From SAR202 cluster bacterium Io17-Chloro-G6 (GTDB lineage Bacteria > Chloroflexota > Dehalococcoidia > UBA3495), in the NCBI GenBank assembly GCA_002816585.1, contig MUCT01000033.1, forward strand, positions 62,001-126,000: a stretch of DNA of 64,000 nucleotides, read 5' to 3'. Below the pieces are notes generated by a model. The model did no database searches. It was given only the letters and a program-made list of their open reading frames with translations, and had not been told where the DNA came from. Within the stretch, counting starts at the first letter, position 1; the number at the start of each line of letters is the position of its first letter. Positions 1-8,272 of the stretch are shown here, in pieces. The position numbers and the translations under genes were made by a program.

Positions 1-1
1 C

Positions 2-952
2 TCCAGCGGCGGCGCGGCGGCGGCCCTGGCGGCGGGACTTTGCACCGTGTCCATCGGCAGTGACGGCGGCGGTTCAATCCGCATCCCGGCCAGTTTCAGC
101 GGCGTCTTCGGGATCAAGCCCACCCAGGGGCGCGTTCCACGCTACGGCGGCTACGGCCGGCCCGCGGCCAACCATTTCTCCCAGTCGGGGCCAATCACCA
201 GGACGGTGGCCGACTCGGCCCTGCTGCTGCAGGTGGTGGCCGGGCCCGATTCGCGCGACGTCACTTCCATGCGCCAACCAGCGCCGGATTTCAGCGCGGG
301 CTTGGGCGCCGGTGTGCAGGGTATGCGGTTGGCCTGGAGCAGCGATTTCGGCTATGCGGCGGTGGACCCCGGTGTTGTGGAGACAACCAAGCGGGCGGCC
401 CTGCTTTTCGCCGAGATGGGCGCCACGGTCGAGGACTCTGGCCTGAATCTAGACGACCCGTTCGAGTCGTTCTGGGACGTGTTCGCCACCGCGACTTACA
501 CGTCGTACGCTCATTTGCTGGAAGAGCACCGCAACGACTTCTCCGACTACGGCCTCAGGTCCATCGAACACGGCCAGCAGGTAACCGGGGCGGACCTGTC
601 GCGCGCCATCTACCAGGTGGACCTGATTGGGCGCCGGATGGAGGATTTCTTCGACGATTTCGACCTGTTGCTCTCGCCGACCATGGCGGTGCCCGCCTTC
701 CCCATCGGCCAGCGCCCCAGTGTGATCGGAGGCAGAACGGTTGAGCCGTTCTGGGGGTTCCTGCCCTTCACCTACCCTATCAACATGAGCGGCCAGACCG
801 CCGCCAGCGTCCCCTGCGGCTACTCGGCAGACGGCATGCCCATCGGCCTCCACATCATCGGTCCCAGGGGCTCAGAAGCCAAAGTCCTGCAAGCAGCCGC
901 AGCGTTTGAGCAAGCGCAGCCGTGGGAGGGCCGGAGGCCAGTGGTATCGTAG
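2..952 (+). CDS. Amidase signature family protein, C-terminal part (5' end outside window)
   Basis: The reading frame is open from base 2, so the gene starts before the window. Amidase-signature enzymes hydrolyse amide bonds with a Ser-cisSer-Lys triad; the Lys lies upstream and is not visible. Seen here are the Gly/Ser/Ala-rich stretch [12 protein letters not shown] (codons from base 2), which holds the cis-Ser, and [14 protein letters not shown] just after it, which holds the nucleophilic Ser. The C-terminal [18 protein letters not shown] pattern is also typical. A GTG at 47 lies inside the catalytic core and is not a plausible start. About 316 residues are present of a usual 450-500. The substrate cannot be told; it may be a GatA-like paralogue or a catabolic amidase. 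The next gene lies on the opposite strand. Confidence 0.9.
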   Translation, partial: SSGGAAAALAAGLCTVSIGSDGGGSIRIPASFSGVFGIKPTQGRVPRYGGYGRPAANHFSQSGPITRTVADSALLLQVVAGPDSRDVTSMRQPAPDFSAGLGAGVQGMRLAWSSDFGYAAVDPGVVETTKRAALLFAEMGATVEDSGLNLDDPFESFWDVFATATYTSYAHLLEEHRNDFSDYGLRSIEHGQQVTGADLSRAIYQVDLIGRRMEDFFDDFDLLLSPTMAVPAFPIGQRPSVIGGRTVEPFWGFLPFTYPINMSGQTAASVPCGYSADGMPIGLHIIGPRGSEAKVLQAAAAFEQAQPWEGRRPVVS

Positions 953-972
953 GGGCAGGGTTTCCTTGCCGC
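948..972. repeat. Fragment of a GTAGGGGC-type interspersed repeat
   Basis: The sequence GTAGGGGCAGGG followed by TTTCCTTGCC overlaps the stop codon of the amidase gene. It has an imperfect self-complementary centre and resembles half of the perfect palindrome at 57607-57638 and the fragment at 4051-4068. Short elements of this look are common between genes of many environmental bacteria. It may help end transcription, but there is no U-tract. Confidence 0.35.
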
Positions 973-1089
973 TTTGAGTTAACCTGTCCGTTGCATGAGA
1001 TGTAAGGATGGCCTTGGGGACATCTCGCATTGACAAAATCAGCGGCTGGTTCTGAGCCTCAGTACAGTTGCATGAACGCAAATACAAGT

Positions 1090-1134
1090 CGTTGGACTTT
1101 TGTCTGTGAAGGTTCGAGTCCCTCTGCGGATGCG
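1090..1134 (+). other. Possible tRNA 3'-half remnant (T-arm-like sequence)
   Basis: GAAGG-TTCGAGT-CCCTC at 1108-1124 looks like a T-arm with one mismatch in the five-pair stem and the universal GGTTCGAGTCC box, followed by an acceptor-like TGCGGATG. I could not find a matching acceptor 5' strand, D-arm or a paired anticodon stem, so this is not a working tRNA. It sits at the edge of the low-GC PIN-gene patch, where an integration scar would be expected. The match may be chance. Confidence 0.2.
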
Positions 1135-1148
1135 TTTGCTTCACAGCA

Positions 1149-1625
1149 TTAGTGCGTCGGTGGTCCTGCCATTCCTGGGAACATCTGAGGACCTTCATAT
1201 AGCGGCGTGCGAATAATAATGGGCGGATTTCCTTCTTGCTGGTCTAGGCGCAGCAAATCTGGGTCCGTCGTTTCAATCACCGGTACATGCCAGAGAATCG
1301 CCGTCGCCAAGTGGATGGCATCAGGTGGAGCTAAACCAACATGCTTCCGAACCAGACCACGTGCAATTGTAGACAGCGGATCATCCACACTAACCGGTAT
1401 GATGTATTCTCGGCTGAAGAACTCCCTTATTATGTCTTCTGACGCTGAGTCGGATCGACCAGCAAGATAAGCCGTTTCGACTTTCGCCAACTCTGAGACG
1501 ATGATCTCTACTTCGCCCAGTTGCGCCTGTTGAATTATTTGTGGGCACGTAGGTCTCAATGCCTCGTATCCTGCGAGATAACCTAGGATGATGACCGAAT
1601 CCCAAACACGGCGCTGACCGGGCAT
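1149..1625 (-). CDS. PIN-domain protein (VapC-like)
   Basis: 158 aa. PIN domains are metal-dependent ribonucleases, often toxins of VapBC-type pairs. The expected acidic residues can be placed: D9 in RRVWDSVIILGYL, E45 in SELAKVE, D102 in PPDAIHLATAI, and D121/D123 in ETTDPDLL. The C-terminal 25 residues after the fold are extra. The ATG at 1625 lies 3 bp after the stop of the upstream gene, so both are one transcript. Base composition is clearly lower in GC than the neighbours, which suggests acquired DNA. No ordinary VapB-like antitoxin is present; the upstream 274-aa protein would have to serve, or this PIN protein has another role. Confidence 0.75.
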   Translation of the reverse strand: MPGQRRVWDSVIILGYLAGYEALRPTCPQIIQQAQLGEVEIIVSELAKVETAYLAGRSDSASEDIIREFFSREYIIPVSVDDPLSTIARGLVRKHVGLAPPDAIHLATAILWHVPVIETTDPDLLRLDQQEGNPPIIIRTPLYEGPQMFPGMAGPPTH

Positions 1626-1628
1626 CCA

Positions 1629-2453
1629 CTACTCCTGTTCCAGGCCGCGAATTGAGCGTAAAAACTTTACAGGATCACGCGCAGCTTCTTGGTCTGGTAT
1701 TGAGCCGAAATCAGCCTTCGGCAAATTAGGGTCAGGGGTAGAATCATGAATCTCTGCAATGTCGCTAATTGTTCGCGGGATTCCATTTAAAAAATATCGA
1801 ATGTAGCCCCTCACCATAACTCTATTACCGAGCAAATCTTTGACGTCCTGAATCCAAGAAGTTTGGTTGGGAAACGAACAACGAACGGGGGCTTGGCTGA
1901 CTCGGTCCCAGATGGTGAAAGTTGGAGATCCGTGGACACTGATAGCCTCAAGGCGACCCTCTAAGGAACCTAAATTTGAATATCCTGATGTGAGAATCCG
2001 ACTGGCTTTATCGGAGATGTCTTCTCGAATCGTAGCTGTTTCTTCGTTGTCTACAGACACGATTATTGAGTGAGCCCTATCTCTTCCCCGAAAAAGACGC
2101 CGCATCCGCCGTAGGTCCTCTAGCACCTGCTCAGTAAAATATTCAGGCGGTTGGTCTGTGCCCAACGTGACAGTTCTTATTCCGTTAGCGATAGTACTAA
2201 CAGATTCTTGGTCCCCTAAGAGCGACTCTATCGTTACAGTTGGCGAACTTGTATGAAGATGGCTAATAACCCAGTGCCTTCCGGAACGTTCCCGGTGAAT
2301 CGCGTAGTTCACGTCGCGCAGCAACCTATTAATATCGCCAAGCGCCCTGAGAAACAGGTCGAGAGAGGCTGACTGAGTCTCTGGATTGATTATGAAAGTA
2401 AGCCCTTCTGGCACCTTAACCCTCCAACAACCCCATTTGGGTCGTTGAACCAT
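1629..2453 (-). CDS. Hypothetical protein, partner of the PIN gene
   Basis: 274 aa, family not recognised. The first half (residues 20-130) is predicted mixed alpha/beta with a conserved-looking SPTVTIESLLG and RIRR-type basic helices. The second half (about 155-235) alternates short hydrophobic strands with glycines: GRLEAISVHG, TIWDRVSQAPVRCSF, GNRVMVRGYIRYFLNGIPRTI. That pattern suggests a small beta-barrel such as an OB fold, but this is a guess from the strand spacing. It ends AARDPVKFLRSIRGLEQE and stops 3 bp before the PIN gene, so the two are translationally linked. It shares the low GC of that gene. It could be an unusual antitoxin or a nucleic-acid-binding partner. Confidence 0.6.
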   Translation of the reverse strand: MVQRPKWGCWRVKVPEGLTFIINPETQSASLDLFLRALGDINRLLRDVNYAIHRERSGRHWVISHLHTSSPTVTIESLLGDQESVSTIANGIRTVTLGTDQPPEYFTEQVLEDLRRMRRLFRGRDRAHSIIVSVDNEETATIREDISDKASRILTSGYSNLGSLEGRLEAISVHGSPTFTIWDRVSQAPVRCSFPNQTSWIQDVKDLLGNRVMVRGYIRYFLNGIPRTISDIAEIHDSTPDPNLPKADFGSIPDQEAARDPVKFLRSIRGLEQE

Positions 2454-2877
2454 CCCTAGAGATTGTCTAGGCTGAACCTAACGCTGTCCGCCTGGAAACC
2501 CCCGCGCTCTATGTAACTAAATGTAAGAAGCGTAAATCTCAAGGCTTTTACTCAAGATCACCAGGTCTCCCAGAACCATTCGCCTCCTCAGGAGAAGCCC
2601 AAAACACAGATTGTTTTTGGTTCCGGAAAATATACTTGAGTAAATTTTTTATTGATAGTATCGAAGGTACTTTGCGCTAACAGCGTCGTTGACCTTGTCC
2701 ATCGCCCTATTGCCAATGTTTCAGTACTTCTTGATCGTATCTACTTCAGCATACGCATTTAGATATATTTTTACCAAACAAGGAATAATGTCAAGTAACT
2801 AACGCCATTGCCAACGAGTAGTTGCCAGACAATCGGGAGGTCGGCCTTCATTTCATAAGCGAGGATGGCGGAGACTT
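2454..2877. other. AT-rich intergenic region without a recognisable gene
   Basis: These 424 bases are much richer in AT than the surroundings, notably 2620-2680 and 2755-2795. All frames are broken. On the minus strand a short translated piece near 2660-2760 (NRAMDKVNDAVSAKYLRYYQ, interrupted upstream by a stop) might be the remnant of a gene, but I cannot place it in a family. The stretch probably holds the promoter of the hypothetical/PIN pair and forms the right edge of the low-GC patch. Confidence 0.5.
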
Positions 2878-3987
2878 CTACCCCGCCGCCGCCATCTTCT
2901 GCCTTAGCAGCGGCAGAACATCCGCCGCGACGCGTTGGCATTCTTCGACGTGGGGGAAGCCGGAGAGGATGAACTCGTCCACCCCGAGCTTCCAGTAGCC
3001 TAGTAGCACATCGGTGACCTGCTCGGGGGTGCCTACGATGGCGGTGCCGCAGTTGACCCGGACCTCGGAGAGGCCGTTCCACAGGTGGGGGGCCACAATG
3101 TGGTTGGGGGCTTCTTGGGCCTGGGCTTGCTGACCCACCATGGCCGTGCCGACGATGGCCGCGCGGCGTTGCGCCTTGACCGCCGGGTCGGCGTGGTCGA
3201 TCAGCTCGTTGGCAGCCTTCCAGGCTTCTTCCTCGTTGTCCCGCACCACCAGATGGGTGCGTATTCCCATGCCGATGCCGCGGCCCGTCTTCTGAAGTTC
3301 CTCCCGCAGGGCGTTGATGCGGGCCCTTGAGTCCTCCAACGGCTCAATCCAATTGAGATGGAAGTCGGCTTGCCGCGCGGACAGGGCAAGGGCTCTGGGC
3401 GAGGCCCCGCCCAGGTAGAACTTGGGCGGCTGGCCCTCCGGAATGGGGGAGCAGTAGGCGTCCCTCAGCTTGTAGTGCTCGCCTTGGAATTCCACCGGAC
3501 CGGGTTGGGACCACAGCTTGCGGCAGGCGGCGATGAACTCCTCGGCGCGCTCGTAGCGGGTGCTTTGGTCGCTGACCTCGCCCACCCGTTCAAAATCGTT
3601 CTGGATGCCACCGGGGACAATATTGATGTCGATGCGGCCCTTGGATATCTGGTGCAGAGCGGCGGCCATCTGAGCGAATAAACCCAAAGCAATGAAGCCG
3701 GGTCTTACCGCGATGAGAAAGCGGATGCGTTCGGTCACCGCGGCCAGGGCGGTGGCGGTGGTCCAGGTCTCGGCCAGCGGGGCGTCCTCGGCGAACAGGC
3801 CATTGGCGAAACGGGTGGGAATCAGCAGAGAGTAGAAGCCGCAGCCCTCGGCAGTCTGGACTACCTGGCGCAGGTAGTCAAAATCCGGAGGACGCTCGGC
3901 CCTTGTGGTGCCGGCCCGTGCGCCATCACCGTCGATGGGGATGAACCAGCTGAATCTGGTTTCACCGTTCTTCGATCCGTTGGTCAT
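2878..3987 (-). CDS. LLM-class flavin-dependent monooxygenase, SsuD-like
   Basis: 369 aa, TIM-barrel luciferase-like monooxygenase closest in pattern to alkanesulfonate monooxygenases, which use FMNH2 and O2 to cleave C-S bonds. Seen: FSWFIPIDGDG at the N-terminus, TERIRFLIAVRPGF (about 92-105), the ISKGRIDINIVPGG phosphate/FMN region (about 122-135), YERAEEFIAACRKLW and FYLGGASPRAL. Length matches SsuD (about 380). GGAGG lies 7 bases before the ATG. No flavin reductase or sulfonate transporter sits next to it, so the true substrate is open; such genes are strongly multiplied in SAR202-type genomes. It stands alone between an AT-rich gap and the CtaG gene. Confidence 0.88.
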   Translation of the reverse strand: MTNGSKNGETRFSWFIPIDGDGARAGTTRAERPPDFDYLRQVVQTAEGCGFYSLLIPTRFANGLFAEDAPLAETWTTATALAAVTERIRFLIAVRPGFIALGLFAQMAAALHQISKGRIDINIVPGGIQNDFERVGEVSDQSTRYERAEEFIAACRKLWSQPGPVEFQGEHYKLRDAYCSPIPEGQPPKFYLGGASPRALALSARQADFHLNWIEPLEDSRARINALREELQKTGRGIGMGIRTHLVVRDNEEEAWKAANELIDHADPAVKAQRRAAIVGTAMVGQQAQAQEAPNHIVAPHLWNGLSEVRVNCGTAIVGTPEQVTDVLLGYWKLGVDEFILSGFPHVEECQRVAADVLPLLRQKMAAAG

Positions 3988-4050
3988 CTCACGCCTCCGC
4001 CGCCGGTTGGAACAGGTACATCGTAGGGAAGGCGGAAATGGCGGTCAAGG

Positions 4051-4068
4051 GTCGGCACGCCCCTACGG
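4051..4068. repeat. Fragment of GTAGGGGC-type repeat
   Basis: GTCGGCACGCCCCTACGG overlaps the 3' end of the CtaG-like gene and matches one arm of the palindrome at 57607-57638 in its ACGCCCCTA core. It is too short to interpret alone. Confidence 0.3.
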
Positions 4069-5040
4069 ACTCTGGGTGTTTTGGTTGGCTTTATTGGCGC
4101 CTTCTTCCCGTTCGTACCACATGATCATGACGATGCCGGCCACCAGGATGCTCATCATGTCGCCCGGCACCCAGAGCATTAGGCCGCCCAACTGCTGGTC
4201 CGTCAGAAGGGACATGTCAAAGGGTTGGTACACATCCTGGTAGCCGGTGTAGATGATACCCTTGGAAAATGTGATGACCGCGCCCAAGACGGTGTTTGGC
4301 AAAACAATCAGTCCTAGGTACAGCACCCGCACGCCGTAGTGGACGCGGGAGCGGCGCGGCTTGGGGTCGACAACCGCCCAATAGAAGATAAACCCGGAGG
4401 ACATCATAGTGATGTGCATGAGGGCGTGGACGAAATCGTTGCGCAGGGCCAGGTTGAATCCGCCGGGGAACTGCCATAGATACAGCACTCCCATGAATAT
4501 CCCGACGCTGATTACTGGGTTGGTCAGCTTTTCGTAGACCGCCCGGGCCAAAGGGTGACGCACCGTGGGCCGGACTAAGCCTTGCAACACCCACGGCGGC
4601 AGTCCGCGCAAAACCGGTGTCAACGGCGCACCCAACAGAACCAATAGGGGCGCCATCATCCTAAGCAGGAAGTGCTGGAGTTGATGGAAGGAGAGTAGAT
4701 GCTCGCCCAGGTTGTCCAGGGGCGACTGGAGGGCGATGAAGATTAGGAACAAGCCGGTGAAGAAAGATGCCTTCTGCCAGCGGCTGATGGGATGACTGGG
4801 CCGTTCCCAGTTGCTCAGACCGTTGAGATATAGGTAGGCGAACACCAATATGAGCAGGGTCGGCAGCGGGTTCCAGTTCCAAGCGGTGAAAGGGTTCTGG
4901 CCGGCCTCGATGCCGCCGTGGGCGTGAACCCCCGGCACGGCCCATAGCAGTTGCAGCAGGACCAGAGCGGGTACGACCATCAGTATCTTTCGTCCTAATC
5001 TCATAGCAGAAACGGCGCTGGGCTCAGCCCGGTGGCTCAC
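4063..5040 (-). CDS. Cytochrome c oxidase assembly factor, CtaG (caa3) family
   Basis: 325 aa, integral membrane protein with about seven predicted helices after an N-terminal signal-anchor (VVPALVLLQLLWAVPGVHAHG). The family helps assemble the copper centre of caa3-type cytochrome oxidases. Typical pieces are SPLDNLGEHLLSFHQLQHFLL (near residues 104-124), DFVHALMHITMMSSGFIFYW and the LLTDQQLGGLMLWVPGDM motif near the C-terminus; the His residues are likely metal ligands. The listed GTG start at 5040 overlaps the upstream gene by 17 bp; an ATG at 5004 is also possible. The pairing with a YtkA-like secreted protein supports a role in copper or oxidase maturation. No oxidase subunit genes are in the window. 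Confidence 0.85.
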   Translation of the reverse strand: MSHRAEPSAVSAMRLGRKILMVVPALVLLQLLWAVPGVHAHGGIEAGQNPFTAWNWNPLPTLLILVFAYLYLNGLSNWERPSHPISRWQKASFFTGLFLIFIALQSPLDNLGEHLLSFHQLQHFLLRMMAPLLVLLGAPLTPVLRGLPPWVLQGLVRPTVRHPLARAVYEKLTNPVISVGIFMGVLYLWQFPGGFNLALRNDFVHALMHITMMSSGFIFYWAVVDPKPRRSRVHYGVRVLYLGLIVLPNTVLGAVITFSKGIIYTGYQDVYQPFDMSLLTDQQLGGLMLWVPGDMMSILVAGIVMIMWYEREEGANKANQNTQSP

Positions 5041-5590
5041 CCTGTGCGGCCTCGCGCCGGCGGCGATTGTTGCGTTTCACGCTCCACCAGATGTAGGCAA
5101 TCCCCGCCATCATCAAAATAAATACGCCGAAGAAGACCAGACTCCCACTGGTGTAACGGTTGAGGGCCGGAACTTCCAACGTCATTGCGGTGGCGCCGCC
5201 TTGGCCCAAAGAACTTGAAACGTCAACGTTGATTACCCACTCGCCAGTGGAGCCCAGATTCATGCGGACGTCGTACCGCTCCGGCATGTTCGGCGAGTTG
5301 AGGGCGGTGGCCCATCCCTCATATTCCTCCTCTTCGTTGTCGGCCATGATCACAACCCTGGCGTCACCGACTACCTCGCCGGTATTGGCGTCGGTGATGA
5401 ACAGGGCCATCTGGACAAACCCGGCGGCCAGATTGGAGTTAACCAGCACAACCCGCACCGAGTGGGGTCCTGCGATGACGTTCACACCGCGCTCGTCTTC
5501 ATCTTGGGCAGCGGCGGACAGCGGCGTCATCAGTAGCAGGACAACAGCCAAGGCAGACAGGCCAATGATTCTGAGTTTGATGCTAGCCAT
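5024..5590 (-). CDS. Secreted membrane-anchored YtkA/FixH-like protein
   Basis: 188 aa. It has a signal peptide (about residues 8-28, LSALAVVLLLMTPLSAAAQ), an immunoglobulin-like beta domain outside the membrane, a single helix near 145-168 (GSLVFFGVFILMMAGIAYIWW) and a basic cytoplasmic tail. The beta domain shows the spacing of YtkA/FixH proteins (VRVVLVNSNLAAGFVQMALFI, TGEWVINVDV), which act in copper handling or oxidase assembly. AAGGA lies just before the ATG. It overlaps the CtaG-like gene downstream, so they form a two-gene operon. The assignment rests on layout and context; clear copper-binding Met/His clusters are not visible. Confidence 0.65.
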   Translation of the reverse strand: MASIKLRIIGLSALAVVLLLMTPLSAAAQDEDERGVNVIAGPHSVRVVLVNSNLAAGFVQMALFITDANTGEVVGDARVVIMADNEEEEYEGWATALNSPNMPERYDVRMNLGSTGEWVINVDVSSSLGQGGATAMTLEVPALNRYTSGSLVFFGVFILMMAGIAYIWWSVKRNNRRRREAAQGEPPG

Positions 5591-5677
5591 AATTCCTTGT
5601 ATCGAGCGTAATTCGGTTCGGACCGATTCTAATACGAATGTGAACTTGCTCGGGGATTCCTCACAAACGGCACCCAG

Positions 5678-6646
5678 TCAGAATCCGCCGTTCTTGCCGG
5701 GTGCATGCACCCCAGGATGTTCGATATGGTGGTCTTCTTCGCACCCGTCCATTGAGCCTTCCAACTGGATGGTCACGTGGCCGATACCAAATTCGGTGGA
5801 TGCGATGTCCCGCAGCCGCTGCATCACGGGGTTGGGGTCCTCCATAACCGAGTCGTCAGCGGTAACATGAGCGCTCAGAGCATCATAACCGGTGGTGATC
5901 GACCAGGCATGTATGTCATGGACACCGGTAACACCGTCCAATTCCTCGAGGCGTTGGCACAGTAGATGCAGGTCCAGATGGGCCGGCGTTCCCTCCATCA
6001 GCACATGGACCACCTTCCAGAGCAGCCGGAAGGAACTGGCCAGTATCAAAACCCCAATAACTATTCCAAATACCGGGTCGGCGATATCCCAGCCGAAGGC
6101 CAGAACCAGCACTCCAGCCGCGACCACTGCCACCGAGCCCAGGAGGTCGGCAATCACGTGCCGGAACGCGCCTTCGACGTTCAAGCTCTCCCCTGCTGAC
6201 CGGTGCAGGACCCAAGCGGCAGCTACGTTCACCAGCAGACCAGCGGCGCCCACGCCCAACATCAGCGCGCCATCAACCTCGGGCGAAGCGCCGAAGCGCC
6301 GGGCGGCCTCGAAGAAGATCCAGGCTGCGATTAGCCAGAGGCTCAGGGCGTTCAACATGGCGGCCAGGACCTCGGTGCGCTGGAAACCGAAGGTCTGTTC
6401 GATGGATGCGGGGCGGTTGGCGATCCAGATTGCCAGGAGAGCCAGGCCGATGGCAGCCCCATCGGTGAGCATGTGCCCGGCGTCAGCGATAAGCGCCAGG
6501 CTGCCGGAGACCAAACCGCCGATCACCTCAGCCACCATGTATCCCATGATCAACGCCAGTGAGATGCCAAGGCTGCGCCGGCTGGCGGAGCGGTGGTCGT
6601 GGTGGGGGCCAGAAGCCGAGGTGGCGGAGTGTTGGGTTGCGGCCAT
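5678..6646 (-). CDS. Cation diffusion facilitator (CzcD/ZitB-type) efflux protein
   Basis: 322 aa. CDF proteins export Zn2+ or similar ions in exchange for protons. Six membrane helices fill residues 25-215; the metal-site motifs are ALIADAGHMLTDG (helix 2, H and D) and AFRHVIADLLGSV (helix 5, H and D). The C-terminal cytoplasmic metallochaperone-like domain follows (LDGVTGVHDIHAWSITTGYDALSAHV). His-rich ends (HHDHR at 15-19; CEEDHHIEHPGVH near the end) are typical of zinc exporters. It may belong with the CtaG/YtkA pair in metal homeostasis, but 87 bp separate them and each may have its own promoter. Confidence 0.92.
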   Translation of the reverse strand: MAATQHSATSASGPHHDHRSASRRSLGISLALIMGYMVAEVIGGLVSGSLALIADAGHMLTDGAAIGLALLAIWIANRPASIEQTFGFQRTEVLAAMLNALSLWLIAAWIFFEAARRFGASPEVDGALMLGVGAAGLLVNVAAAWVLHRSAGESLNVEGAFRHVIADLLGSVAVVAAGVLVLAFGWDIADPVFGIVIGVLILASSFRLLWKVVHVLMEGTPAHLDLHLLCQRLEELDGVTGVHDIHAWSITTGYDALSAHVTADDSVMEDPNPVMQRLRDIASTEFGIGHVTIQLEGSMDGCEEDHHIEHPGVHAPGKNGGF

Positions 6647-6742
6647 CAGGGTGTTAGTCCGCGCCCGAAATATCTGCGGGGCGCCGCCGGTATACGGGCG
6701 CGAACCATTTTTGGAGTCCGATCGCCAGTGCGAAGGACCGCC

Positions 6743-7402
6743 CTAGAGTTGGAAGGTTTTCTTCCAAATACCGGGCGAACCGTCTGCGTGGGTCATGACG
6801 TCCCGCATGCGGCCGTTGTCGGGATGTATCTCCCGTTGTTTCAGCCACTCTGGGGTCTCCGAAACATTCTCGTTCTCAAACTCGTAAACAGTGGCGTATT
6901 GGGGCGTGCCCCGAACGGCCTTCCAGCGGCGGCCACGGATGCAACCGGGCGCCTTTTCATAGTTGGGCACGTAAACCCCACTGTACCATTTGTTCCACTC
7001 TTCGTCGTTGGCGGGCGGAACGTCCATCCGGCCGATCTGCAAAGCGTCTGCCATATCGCTATTGGCGATGTCGCTGCTTAGGGAGGTGGGGTGGATCATG
7101 TCATAAACATTGTTGATAAAGTTGGTCCCAATGAGGCTGGGCGACACCCGCTGTCCCCACTCGGTGCGGGGCCGGTTCTTGAAGGCATCGGTATTCACCA
7201 CGTCGGCATTTTCCAACTCGTAGACGGCCATGTGCTTGGGGCCGCTCTTGGTGGCCTCGTAGCGGGCGGCGTTGAGCACGCCGGGGACCGACAGCAACTC
7301 CTTCAGGTGTTCCTCGTTGTACCACTTGTTGAAGTCCTCTTCTTTGTCGGCTGGTATGTCGGCCCAGACAATCATCAGGCCGGTGCCTTTCTTGTTAGCC
7401 AT
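6743..7402 (-). CDS. Double EthD/dimeric alpha-beta barrel protein
   Basis: 219 aa. It holds two copies of a ferredoxin-like alpha-beta barrel: repeat one MIVWADIPADKEEDFNKWYN-EEHLKELLSVPGVLNAARY, repeat two DVPPANDEEWNKWYSGVYVPN with PGCIRGRRW. The pattern W-Y-x-x-E/V-H/Y resembles EthD-like small proteins that accompany degradation pathways. I start it at the ATG at 7402 because GGAGG (7408-7412) lies before it; a TTG at 7414 would absorb that ribosome site. It is the last gene of a five-gene minus-strand run starting with the CoA transferase at 11193. A one-copy relative is at 15339-15668. Enzymatic activity is unknown. Confidence 0.7.
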   Translation of the reverse strand: MANKKGTGLMIVWADIPADKEEDFNKWYNEEHLKELLSVPGVLNAARYEATKSGPKHMAVYELENADVVNTDAFKNRPRTEWGQRVSPSLIGTNFINNVYDMIHPTSLSSDIANSDMADALQIGRMDVPPANDEEWNKWYSGVYVPNYEKAPGCIRGRRWKAVRGTPQYATVYEFENENVSETPEWLKQREIHPDNGRMRDVMTHADGSPGIWKKTFQL

Positions 7403-7483
7403 TGCTGCCTCCAAATTCCGTTTGGTTTTTCCAGGTCAGGTGGTGCCATGATAACCAGGGCCGCCGGGTTTGGCTACCAAGAC

Positions 7484-8215
7484 TCAGATCGAGACCAAGT
7501 GAGCGGCCAATTCCACCGGTGCCGACAGGAATGGAGAGTGTCCGGTATTCATTGTTATGGTCCGGTGGCAGGGGATGTTGCCCTGCATCTCCCTCTGATA
7601 CGGTAGCCCAAGGGCGCCGTCCAGCTCGCATTCGATGTAGACCTTGGGAACCCGGCCATAGTTCGCCTCCGTGGTGTTCAGAGGGTCCATCAAGGGGCCG
7701 GCGGGTTGGGGAACGACCATGGACTTGGCCCAGGCGACATCGTCATCGGAGCAATCGTTATAGAACCTATCTTTGAGCGTTTCCTCGGGGAACGAGATCG
7801 TGCTGAGGTCATCCGAAACCGTCCACGAATCCCGCTGCAATGCCGCGCGGACAGCATCAGATTCACGGGAATCGACCGTCATCATCGCCTGGCCGGACCC
7901 AAGCAACAGTGCGGTCAAATAGACCAGGGAACGAATTTTGTCAGGTCGGTACTCGGCGGCCCGGGTGATGGTGAGTCCGCCCAGGCTGTGGCCAACCAAA
8001 ACCACCGGCTCTTTCAGTTGGTCCAATATCTTGCAAACGTGATTGGCGTAGGTATCCAAGGTGACCCGGGCCGCGGGTATATCGAACTCGCCGTAGGTAT
8101 TGCCGGGCAGATCGACGGCGACCGCCTCGTGGCCTTGCGCCTCCAACAATGGGACGACTTTATCCCAGCACCATGAGCCATGTGACGCGCCGTGCACAAG
8201 TACGAAAGTTGTCAT
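7484..8215 (-). CDS. Alpha/beta hydrolase, salicylate-esterase/EstC-like
   Basis: 243 aa. Fold markers: FVLVHGASHGSWCW with the oxyanion His-Gly (res 8-9), nucleophile elbow GHSLGG (S77), acid D near 198 in ECELDGALG, and H near 227 in NTGHSPF. The pattern of this subfamily matches small carboxylesterases such as methyl-salicylate or pyrethroid esterases. It lies in the catabolic operon between the tyrosine phosphatase and the EthD-like gene, so it probably hydrolyses an ester or thioester in that pathway. A hairpin at 8233-8271 separates it from the upstream gene. Confidence 0.85.
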   Translation of the reverse strand: MTTFVLVHGASHGSWCWDKVVPLLEAQGHEAVAVDLPGNTYGEFDIPAARVTLDTYANHVCKILDQLKEPVVLVGHSLGGLTITRAAEYRPDKIRSLVYLTALLLGSGQAMMTVDSRESDAVRAALQRDSWTVSDDLSTISFPEETLKDRFYNDCSDDDVAWAKSMVVPQPAGPLMDPLNTTEANYGRVPKVYIECELDGALGLPYQREMQGNIPCHRTITMNTGHSPFLSAPVELAAHLVSI

Positions 8216-8232
8216 GTACTGCCTCCGAGATT

Positions 8233-8271
8233 GGCTGTCAGTTGCCAGTTGGCAGCTTACAACTAACAGCC
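8233..8271. repeat. Intercistronic stem-loop (REP-like)
   Basis: GGCTGTCAGTTG (8233-8244) pairs with CAACTAACAGCC (8260-8271) with one mismatch, and the loop holds a second small stem GCCAGTTGGC. It lies in the 57-bp spacer between two operon genes. Similar CTGTCAGTTGCCAGTT-type sequences are dispersed repeats in many genomes; here it may protect or process the mRNA. Confidence 0.5.
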
Positions 8272-8272
8272 T

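Noticed and set aside
1090..1134. Functional tRNA gene
   Set aside because: Only a T-arm and an acceptor-like end are seen; no D-arm, anticodon arm or 5' acceptor strand.
872..1198. 108-codon minus-strand frame across the amidase stop and the intergenic region
   Set aside because: Overlaps the amidase C-terminus; the product shows no fold and there is no ribosome site.
2771..3082. 103-codon minus-strand frame at the 3' end of the SsuD-like gene
   Set aside because: Most of it is the SsuD gene read in another frame; its Arg/Gly-rich product is typical of a shadow.
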